Of a stretch of DNA of 64,000 nucleotides, positions 53,201-64,000 are shown piece by piece. Origin of the DNA: Eleginops maclovinus (taxonomy: Eukaryota > Chordata > Actinopteri > Perciformes > Eleginopidae). The stretch spans positions 27,182,312-27,246,311 of the forward strand of contig NC_086352.1 in assembly GCF_036324505.1 (NCBI RefSeq). Direction: 5' to 3'. Numbering within the stretch: the stretch's first letter is position 1; every line of letters begins with the position of its first letter. The notes beneath the pieces are model-generated. The model was given only the letters and a program-made list of their open reading frames with translations, searched no databases and was not told the DNA's origin. The translations under genes were made by a program, and so were the position numbers.

Positions 53201-55324
53201 GCCAATGTGATCTCAAGCCCTACTTTAGATCAGAAGGTGCATTTTTGTCTGAGGTGAAGATAATGAAACAGAAACAATAAACTGTCCCCTCACTCTCTTC
53301 CGATTGAAGTCTGCATTATTAACCAGCAGTGATCAGGCTTTAATAGGCTTGAGTTTGAATAGCTTGTTAAATACTTGTTAGTAAAAAGTAGAAAGTTGTT
53401 TTTTTCTCAAGCGGTAATTACACAACAGTTTGGCCTCTTCTCTTTTTCTTTTTAACATTTCAAAAATCAGGTTTCTGTTGCTTTTTTGCCTCGCATGACA
53501 AAGGGGACAGTGGTAAATATTGCATGAATGGATGAGGGTGAAGAAGAGGACACCAAATGTCTGTGAGCATTATTCCGAGCACCGATGTGAAGAAAGGCTT
53601 AAAACCCCTTTTATTTAATGTTCATTTGTCAATGTTAGCTGTTGTGACCTCCTTTATGCTTTCTAGTGTTCACAGAAAGCTGCTGAGAAGACGATGTTTG
53701 GCCTATATATCCAAAACCCCAGCAATTGACATTCAACTTCATCACATTCCTTAATGGAGAAAGAGAATAATCAATACGAGCGAAATTAAGAAATGGCATC
53801 ACGTAACAGAGCTGCAATAAACCGGTGTTATGTGAGCCCCGAGGCGGAAATAGCAATTACCCACAACTGTTGTGACACAAATGCCCTTACCGCTTTTTTC
53901 TTAGTGACGAAATATGACAGAAAAGGGAGACAGTCAAGAACAAATTTGGGTTGAGGAAGAGAAGAAGTTGTAGGAAACAGAAATAGAAATGTCGACCAGA
54001 ACAGCTTACAGGACATTGGTGCATAGATGGTAGGTAATTCTGCACTGGTTTGATAAATGTATTTTCTTTTAACTGCATAATCAAAACTAGACTCAACAGA
54101 AAAAAATATAATAGTATAGTGTATAGTGAGGATTCCAGGCTTAGCCTTTAAGGTTATCAAAAATTGAGAAAATCTGGGCATTAGTTGTGTAAAATATTAT
54201 TAAAATCAGAGTTTCCATCAAATGTAATATTATGCAAATATATATGGCACATTAACAGGAAGCCACATAAGCATCTGTCACACTGGTCCATCATTAGTTC
54301 TGTCTATATCACACATAAATAGTCAAAAGTAAAGATATGTACAAAAGCCAAATGCCATCACAATGTAATTGCTGCTCACAATCACAGTTCGCATTTCAGA
54401 GAATTAAATATATGTTCTGCCCTCAAGTAACCTATGGAATGATTTCAAATAAAAAGAGACTAGTCTTGATTGTCAGCCCTTTTTCCCACCAACTTTTTTT
54501 TTACCTCATTAGCATGTTTTTACTCATATTTCAGCTTTCTCTCGATTTTCTCATGCCCTGTTTTTTGTTTTAGAATGTTCTTCTTGAAAGCAGGTTGGCT
54601 TTAATAAGACAAAACCGAATCTACGTGCATATAAATACCCCCATTTGCTCTGACATATTTCTCCCAGATCTGTGTATCCACATGAGAATACACAGCTAAT
54701 TATGCAGTCCATACATCCACACCGAGCCCTATCCAACACAACTATCTAGAGCACATTTTAACAACTAATAGCTCGTTAGTGTGGCGGTTTGGACGCAGGA
54801 ATGAAGAAGAAAAATACAGCAGGAAAAATAAATCTACACAAGCCTTAAGCCCGGTCATGCACTGCAGATAGTGTATTTTCAGAGTATCATTAATGGAATG
54901 TTTGTTGATGCACGCAACCAGAATGCTTTTGAACGGCTAGATAAAATAGACTGCCATAATAAATAGAAGCATGAAAGATAATGGAACATAAACAGATATT
55001 TTGACGTGTTTCCGGGACCTATACATTTTTTGAAATGTATTTACAGAGAGGTTGGGTTGACTGAAGGAAGCTGCGATGCTGGCGGACTCGAAGCATGCGC
55101 TGAAGAGAGCAGAGATCAGGGATTCGTGAATCATGGAGATAAAAATGCTAATAGGATTCACCAAACAATATGTTGTATATTTCGTGCTGGTTTATAGAGG
55201 TGATTGTTAGCACTCATGCATTATTCACAGGACGCTACAAAACAGCCAATATTTGTATGTGGCAGGATTCCTCATCACTGCAGGAATAGGATGCTCTCAT
55301 GGTTGTCTCTATTATTAGAAGTGT

Positions 55325-55325
<1 letters not shown>

Positions 55326-55406
<81 letters not shown>
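55326..55406. repeat. (GT)n microsatellite, 81 bp
   Basis: GT run ending in TATACATAT. Confidence 0.99.
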
Positions 55407-55408
<2 letters not shown>

Positions 55409-56814
55409 CATATCTGACATTTGCGTAATTTGAGGCTAACTTCAGGTAGTTTTGGAAGACATTTTCTATCATGCATGAAACTGGACAAATTATTATATTT
55501 CTCTGTCAGCCAAGTTCAACTAGACCCTGAGTACAGCATCAGATTGAGTTGTTGCAGATGTAAAACACAAGACAGTAAACCGCTCCAACACACAGTGTGA
55601 GCTGCGCTGTTTGAAAGGGCAGTACAATTTAAAGAAACTCCACCCAACATTCTGAATAATATAAAACACTCATCACATATAGACTTGAAAGGTGCCTGTA
55701 TAAAGGTTGATATGGAGCAGCAGCTTGGATTCATTTCTGTTCCAATGAATCCAAAGGGTAAGAGTTTCTCACGCTGGAAAAAAGTATCAATATCTGAAGC
55801 GAGTCCTGCTGCACAATCCAATTCTCCAACTTCCATTAATATACTCAGTATGTTGCCAACTAATATAACCAATACACTATGCAGTGGCAACTAGATATTA
55901 AATGTTAAAAGTGAGCCACTGACAACAAAGCAAACACCAAACATGAATAATCCTGCTGTGTGAATGAAGATGTAAACCAAACGTGTGTAGAATTAACAAA
56001 CTTTAAAAAAAAAACTACATTTCTATCTTCTGAATGAATTATAGCTCTTCTCTTTCAGGAGCAAAGGCAATCATAGATAATAAACACATACATATAGCAA
56101 AGAATGTGTTAAAGCCTGCCACTTTCCTTTATTTTAAGTTTTGTATAAAGCCAATGTTAGTCTCCTTTAACCATAACCTAAACCTAGCAGAATTAGATCA
56201 GAAAATACTTATTGCAATAATTTTGGAAGTTATTTAAAAAACAATGTTGTTGTTTGGTTTGAAGGACTTGTTGAGTCTTTCTCATCCAACGGGCGAGGCA
56301 ATTTCAAACTGGACAACCTTGAAATGATAAGGTAAGAAATGTTTCTAAAATGTAAAACATTCTGAACATTGTTGCACACCACAAATTCTTGACAGTAATC
56401 AGCCGTGACAACACAGCAAAATGGAAAGAAATTAGAAAGCAAACGCTGTTACATTTTGTCTGATATCATAACTGCACAGTGGAAAGCAAAGGTCAGGAAA
56501 GACAATGAGATGCTGTTCTATACAGTAGCTGGGATTTTAACCCAGCCTAGGTGTTTAACTTATTTTAACCGTCGGTTAGTGCTGATATGTGGAGGATCAC
56601 AGAAAAGTGATTTCCGAAAAACAACCATTTGTATATTATCCATATATAAAGTCTCATTTTTCTAATTCTACAAAACCTGCACCAAGATGTAACGCAGTCT
56701 TCTTTAAGCTAAACTCAGGTACACCCTTAAAGCCCCCTGCGGCTGCGTACTATGCACTGTACACACACGCTGATGCACACAGTCGCACAGATGGATGTGT
56801 CAATGTTTAAGAGG

Positions 56815-57021
<207 letters not shown>

Positions 57022-60000
57022 TTTAAGATTCGTCTCACAGCCCTCACTCACCGTGCTCAAACCTCCATCTGGCCCACATATGTGAGCTTCCGTCGAGAGA
57101 CCCAGAGTTTGACAGAAACTCACACTCAGCTGAATCTAAAACCAGATCGCTGCAGAGGAAACAACACTGTGAAACAAAACAAACAAACAAAAGCACTTCT
57201 TACCTGCAATAAGGAGGTCACAGCAACACGTGGGAAGGACGAATGGGAGCAGGAGAAAAGAAGAGAAGAATACATGTTAGTTATGGAATAATGCACATTT
57301 TTTATATACACTTTTAGAAATTGAATCTGTTATATCCATTCATTTTACGCCTCATATAACATCATAATTCTAATACAGAAATGGATAAAAAGACATTTTT
57401 ATCGACTTGTTCCCATACCTCTGTTAAACCTCTAATGCGCTTAATGATGTAAGTACATGCAAGTCGTAAAACAAAAATATAACCTGCAAAATGGTTATGA
57501 GGACTGCCTGACGCAGAAAGCACAGTTGTGGCACAATTTACTTTGACATAGCAGAAAACAACACGTTGAAATAAATAAGTCAAAATGTAATCCAAGTTGA
57601 AAGCAAACTTGAGAAAGTGTATCAGGAAACAGGGAGGTGTGTTTGGCCCTCGACCAGCGGAAATCATTGGGGAGCCACCCTTAATGTTTATGACCTGTTT
57701 CTGCTTGCGGGGTGCCAGGGCTAAATGTGCTGCCAAGTGCTGCCCACCCAGCTTAGCCCCATTTACTCACAGCTTCCATTTGATAGGTAATGATGTTTGC
57801 ACGGTGATGTAAAGCCAATAAAACCTTAAACAGGCCAATTCAGACTAAATGTGAAGTGCACGCACACCTGTTTAACAAGCTGGAAACTTGTGATGCGTTC
57901 ACACAGATGTGTAGCAAGGACTGAGAAGATACAATGCGGGACACACACGATTCTCTAGAAGGGATCCTCAAAGGCAAACAGGAAATTAACAGCACCACAA
58001 ACAACAAATAAGAGTCCTTCTGTATTGGTTATGGAGAGAGGAAATCGAGACGAAGGCCTCATTTCCTGCCTTGAGGCTTTGATGGAAACTCAAGGGTTGC
58101 AAGCGGAATTTTATGAAATGTTGTAAAAATGCAACAAAAACTAAAACTTCTAAGTTCAACATCTAACATCTTGGGAAGAGGAAACACATTGACTCCAACC
58201 CACAAAATGGAGCGGCAGTTAAAGGCTCTAATTTGGCAGAGGTTGGCAGGGATGTTTCTAATAGACGGGCTGCACCACAAGCTGGTGGATAAAACAAAGA
58301 CCAGGAGCCTGCACAGACTCTACGGACGCATGGAGGCAACCAAGGAAACAAACATTTGGTTTGCATGTGCAAGGGTGCAGACATGTTGTTTCTAAGAATG
58401 TGCTGTTTGAAGAGAGCAAGTGGTAATCCACCAGAACAAAACAAAAGAGGTCCACAACGTCCCCCCTCTCCTCTCAACATGAGCCAGATTGGCTGTGATG
58501 ATTGTGACTTGACACACAGACACCAGGCCGAGGGCCATGAAAGTATGATTGTGCCATACTCTGTGTGGGAGATAGTGGGTGAAGGTTACCCCATCTAAAC
58601 ATGGATTATTTCTCCATCCTCCTTACACTGCACTCGAGGGAGAACTGCTTTCAGTGGAACATAGTAACAAGAGACCTATCCTTTAAGAATCAAGTTTCAT
58701 GCCTGGAAGAAACAAAAAGAGAACACATTCTTTTATAGCGTTGAATGAAAAAGATGTTACTTTCAGAATAAAATACCTTCTCTGAAGAAAGCAAGATGTG
58801 CAAAACGGCTGGTTCATAAAACTGAAGATAAAAACATTTATAAGTGCTACGGTGGGATTTTAACTGCTACAAGTTTGTTTTAAAAAGGTTATGTATCACA
58901 TAAAACACACTTCTAAATCTTTATCAGCTTGTGTGCTTTTCAAATGCACAACTTTGAGGAACAGCTGCAACAAGAAACATTTGTTTTCTGTCAGTTTTTC
59001 AACTTTTAATCTAACAAAACAGCTTTTTTATTATAGGTTTCCAATGCAATGACTAACTCTTAATGAACAAAGTTGTATGACACTGAACTTAAAAAAATTG
59101 TTAACTGCTAAATAAACGTTTTACTTTATTTTTTCTATTACTTGGTTAAACTCCCGTACAGAATATTGTAAAAAGTTAAACATATGTATTTCTTCTTTTT
59201 ACATTTCTACTGAGACATTTATTTGATTTTATTTTAGTTCCGTTTTTACCTGGAAGTTCCAAATGTTGTCACACCAGTATAATATAGAATGACTTTGCTC
59301 GATTTGCAAATCATCCAAATAAGATTATAAAAATGTTATTATCTAAATTCAGAAATGCATTTGAAATCATTCACATTTAAATCCTTATGTCCTTGACTAC
59401 CCGTTCAATCAAAGGTATTAACTGTTTTGCTGCTGAGTTATAGCCAGTGGTGCTTACCCTGCAGCAGGGGCCACTTTAAATGCACCTCTACGGTTTTTGA
59501 CAGAGGCCATCTGGAGATCAGATTAGAAGTTGTGTTCTTTATCAGTAAGCAATCCTTTAAAGAGCTTAGTGAGTGGGCCCGGTCTGCCTCCGACAGCCTG
59601 CCGGGTCAGGAAGGCACCCGCTCCACGTCGCCCACTCTCCGCTCTGTGCTAATCCTGTTTTCTGCAGAGTATTAATGCCAACCTAGAGCCAAACACTCAG
59701 CCTAACACACAGTTACACAGGGTGAGGAGAGGGAGAACAAAAACATAAAGGATGAGTGTGTTTATCCTTGTGATGACAACAAGGGGCAAAGGATTGGGCA
59801 GGACTCGCCAAATAGAAGCGCTGAAGGCCGCAGAGCAGTGCCTTTTCTTTATATTCTGACACATTCATCAAATTCGGAATTCCGAACATTCAGAAGGTTG
59901 ACACACACGTTCAAGGTTTGCTGCTTTCACTGCCTTCAGGCCTGAGAAAAACCCCATTAAATTCACTTTTTTTTGCCTGTTCATTGGCAACAGCAAAGTG

Positions 60001-62825
60001 AATGGCATACATGGAGGGACAGGTGAATGGACAAAATATGATGTTGCATTAAAAAAACATTATTTCACTGAAGTATTTAGTATTTAGTTATTGATCTGCT
60101 AGCAGCTGTGTGGACGATCATCAACCAGCTGATTTTAAAGGACTTAGATGTGAATTCAACCAAATATCTGGATCATATGTGATTATCGACCATGGATACG
60201 TTACATCCAAGGAACACATTTACATTCAAGTCGTTATTTTGTAATTGATGCATCTGATTTGGCACCTAGTGATACAAGTGACCATTGTGCTGTATCATTT
60301 ACTGGATATAATATATACAACGTTTTCACAGGCAGCGTAGTTCCCACCATGACTAGCATACCCTTCTAAAAGTCTAAAATCCTTGTAGTGCCCGTTTAAT
60401 GCCCACTAGTCCTGGGTGTTTAACACAGCTTAAGCAGAGTGGTTAAAACTTGTAAAAGAGGCTTTGTCGGGTGTTTTCTTTTTGGTTGACATCTGATGGT
60501 GGATATCCTTGGTTTGCCTTTACCCTCAGCGGATTTACTCACAGTAAAGTGACTGTGACAGATAAAAGAGGCCAAGCCTGCACCTTCTCATCACCGCACA
60601 GCAACCGACAGTGGACACGCATGCAACGGAGCTAGACATGGAGAGTCAGTGGCAGATACAAGAGAGCCGGACCGAGAATTTAAGGAAGAAAACATGCAGA
60701 TGCCGACCCGATAAAGACAACCTTTCTAAGTAGCCATGAAATGATACCGCAAGAAGGTTGAAAGGCTAAATGCCTCAACAAACAGAGGGAGACAGGATAG
60801 AGCTGGATGGAGGGATGCTTTCAGGGGAAAGGAAGCAAGGATGGAAAGATACAGGGAGCGAGGAAACAACCAGCAATAGTGGTTTGGATCATGCTGGTTT
60901 GCACTGGGAGCCACAGAGGCCCGAAGCGTCCTTTCCAAGCCCATGTCAGATCACATCAACGTCGCTGCTAGCTCCTTCCCTTCCCTACACACTAACAGGC
61001 TAGTACACACTTGCGCAAACACAAACACCAAACAATCTACATAGAAGTCTGTGCACAAACACACACAAACCTTTTCCATCATGAGACACTTTCCCCAACT
61101 TATCCTGCAGCCCCTGTGGTCCAATTTCATAGCAAACACTAAGAGAAGCCACACACACAGACACACAGCCCATACCGGCGTTAAACATCGATATGAGGAG
61201 GTACGCGCGTTTCGTGGCTGAATCGTTTGTTTGCTGATGAGAGCGGCGGATTGGTCCCCGAGGATTTCGCCGCAAATGCTCTCGGTTACTGTCCTGTCAT
61301 CGCTTTCTACTCCTGCATCTCCTGCTCCCTCCATCACCATCATGAGTGACCCAGTTCAGTGCACTGTCTTTCTATCTCCCTCTCATTCTCTGTTAACTAG
61401 GGCTTAACTTTCCCAAGGAGGAGCACATAAGCAGAGCAGCATCCAGCCTGAGGATGACTGTGGTACAATCACTACGTTTAAAGTTGAACCAATGTGTTTA
61501 CATCTGATCAGAGGATTTGGATTAACAATCATTGATGTGTCAAATGCTGTAATAGAAATTTAAAAAATAACAAGTCTCAACATTTCAGCAAATTCAAAAA
61601 AATGCCACATCACAGGCGGTCCTCTGCTGGTTGTCATCTCCGCTATCCCCCATTCCTTTCTATCCTGTACCATATAAGAAAGGCGAAAAAGCCCCAAAAA
61701 TAACTTCAAAAACAACTTCAAATCTAAGTTAGCAATGAATATCTCTAACGTTTATCAAAGACCAAGATGATTTTTGACTTGCATAACCATTTTTAACCAT
61801 ACTATTCTTTATATTGATTAACAAAAACATGTTTCCAATCCAAGTGTAGCCATTTTTGATGCTGCAAAAGAGTTGTAAATTACAGTAATAATTAACACTA
61901 ATAGTTTAAATGCTCAGGTAAAACAGTCAAAGCTGAGGGCCACAGACTGACAAGGCATAGTGTTACATACTGTATGTTATAAATGCACCATGCCAGACTT
62001 AAGGACACCCAAACAGCTCTATCCAGAATCCCCTATTTCGCTGTGTAATCTGTGAAACAGCATGGCAGAATGACTCTACAGGCAGCTGCACACTCAGTAT
62101 TCAGAGCAGCCTGCTTTAGTTTAATTAAATGCATTAACTCCGACTAGCCGCAGTCATGCAAAACTTTTGATGAGCACTACAACACTTTGGATGAAACAGT
62201 GTAGGAGCCGCTCGCTGTCAAGCGCCTCTCTGCGGTCTGGGACCATCCACCCTCCACTGGTAGTCGCCCTGAGGCAGCTTTGAGAATCTATTCAGCTGGC
62301 ATCCGCTGGCAGCAGCAGAGGAGCGTGCAGGGATTTTAAATGAAGCCTCGCTCGCTTTCCTGCAGCCTGAATGAATTTATTTGGACAATAACATTTCCCT
62401 ATCTCAATACTAGGCTGAATCACGTGGGCCAATAATAGATTGGTTCATTCACCGGAGGGGAAGCTGGAGACACGCTCCCTTTATTTTCCTTGTGGACTCT
62501 CTGGAATAATTGGTTTCATTGGAGAAGAGGAAAGTATTCCTAAAGGGCTTGATGAGAGAGGAGGGACTCAGTGTGTAGATTTTCCTGATAGATGACTCAT
62601 CGTGTTTACTGTGCAACTTGTCAAGCTCTGGAAAGTTAAGGTTATTAAAAGTGAAAAGGTTGGTTATTTAACAAATAGAAGGGGGAAGTGACTCCTTATG
62701 AATAAAATAAACAGTCAAATCATCGGATCATGTTTCCTTCATGGATTTCCAACCTGGAAACTGTGGGTTTGGAAAAGTCGCATTGTATTCATATTGGTCT
62801 CCCATGTCAACTCGTGGCCGAGCAA

Positions 62826-62880
62826 TGAACTGGCATCCTGTACAGGGTGTATCTCTGCCCAGTGGGATTAAGCAGTGGGA
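62826..62880 (+). repeat. degenerate interspersed repeat tail
   Basis: ACTGGCATCCTGTACAGGGT, then GTATCTCTGCCCAGTGGGAT resembles the frequent fish motif CTGGCGACCTGTCCAGGGTGTA...GCCCAATGG. It lies inside the 170-codon frame at 62741-63253 and argues against that frame being a gene. Confidence 0.5.
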
Positions 62881-64000
62881 GAAAACAAAACAACGAATGT
62901 CAGCTTCAATGTGGTCAGCTTATACTCCGCAATTACCTGAGATGTTGACCGACTCTACAGAAACCACACACACTAGATCATTGTGTGTATGTGTGGCTCC
63001 AGTGGAACACAGCGGTTATGAAAGTTATTATTTACATTGCCCTAAGGGCGGCAGGCACCCGGTCGCAGGAAAACCAGTGACAGCACATAATCCCGGGCGT
63101 CCAGGGGAAAAAACCATAACAGGTATATATTGGATCATAAAGTATGGATGGTTTCACTGGGATCCCGTTTCATCCTTGGTCCATAATAACCCCACCAAAA
63201 CCTCAGGATATTACTGGCAGCCGCACGGGGTCATCTTTGTGTCTTTGCCCTAAAGTCAAGTGAGGGTGACATCACGCTGACCCCAGCTAGTGCTGAGCTC
63301 TGGACTTTATATCTCCCCAGGAGATGAAGGGGAAAGAAGGAATGACCTCCAATATACACAGAAGCTGAATAGGCTTTAATATGAGCCACACCAAAGGCTC
63401 TCCTGGGGAAGCTTTGTTGTGGAGAATAACCGTATAAACAGATTATCTAATTCATCAAAGGTACATGTCAAGTTAAGGCATCAATCCATACAGAATAAAA
63501 GCTCATCAGGTTCTTTTTTATAGCTTACATTTAACAATCATACACAGCGAATGCTATTTAAGAAGAGAAAAGGGGATCAACTGATATGTTTTACATGTAT
63601 TTATTTACTATCCTGATTTGAACAGGAATGTTCTCTTATTCTATTTCAATGGTAGTATTACAGTATTTTCACATGAAATACTAATTCTTAATGACTTTTT
63701 ATGCAAAAACCGCTTTATTTCTTGAAGGTGCAGGGTCATTTTGATTCCATAAAATACAACCTTACACTCGGGAATGTTTGAGGGTACTATATATAGCACA
63801 CATTTTGGGGTAATTGCAATGTAATTTATAGTGAATAATCAGTCATGTTGGTCATAGCCATAGCCTCTCTCCTCAGGAATTCTTGAAAGGCATTCTGGGA
63901 AATGTTGTAAATCCCTGAGAAGTTGTAAGCAGACTAAAGAAAAAGATTATAACACTCCAAAAATAAAAGATGCATCCATTCCATGAGAAAAGTGGGGGTC

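Noticed and set aside
62741..63253. A 170-codon plus-strand frame as a gene
   Set aside because: No recognisable domain, and it includes a degenerate interspersed repeat tail and a short (CA/TG) segment. A chance frame is likelier.

Overview
The window is vertebrate, almost certainly teleost fish, nuclear DNA. It contains long introns with consensus GT/AG splice sites, about a dozen very long (CA)n microsatellites, and fragments of repeat families I recognise from teleost genomes (hAT-like MITEs with 8-bp target duplications, a Tc1-type terminus, a hAT transposase relic). It holds no bacterial-type operons, CRISPR arrays, rRNA or tRNA genes that I could find.

Only one protein-coding gene can be supported: the 5' part of nav2 (neuron navigator 2), read on the minus strand from about 44.75 kb leftwards and running off the left edge. 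Six coding exons are resolved to the base: 43988-43770, 21606-21489, 18740-18688, 8277-8205, 7787-7544 and 4447-4320. Their phases match, and the joined frame encodes the first 278 residues: a NAV2-type N-terminus starting MPAILVASKMKSGLPKP, the whole calponin-homology (CH) domain, a Gln/Pro/Ser-rich linker, and the start of the basic Ser-rich region. Later exons (coiled coils, AAA-type ATPase region) lie beyond base 1. A phase-compatible alternative first coding exon may exist at 28043-27972, but it is unproven.

Layout: 1-4319 is intron 6 (partial) with a hAT transposase relic and a MITE fragment. 4320-8277 holds exons 6, 5 and 4. 8278-18687 is intron 3, with a 500-bp hAT-like MITE at 10365-10864. 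18688-21606 holds exons 3 and 2. 21607-43769 is the 22-kb intron 1, with a long-inverted-repeat MITE at 27697-27937. 43770-44783 is exon 1, the 5' UTR and a putative TATA-like promoter. 45.0-49.4 kb is a nest of repeats just upstream of nav2, including four different GC-rich tandem arrays (36, 30/60/120, 33 and 8 bp units) that lack stop codons and so create long spurious reading frames. 49.4-64 kb is intergenic or distal upstream DNA with a perfect Tc1-terminus palindrome (51798-51876), a hAT end, more microsatellites, and a few CpG-rich or possibly conserved patches, but no gene I can support.

I did not find a clear undescribed system. The best leads are the stop-free minisatellite cluster, the possible alternative nav2 first exon beside a MITE, and the Tc1 palindrome.
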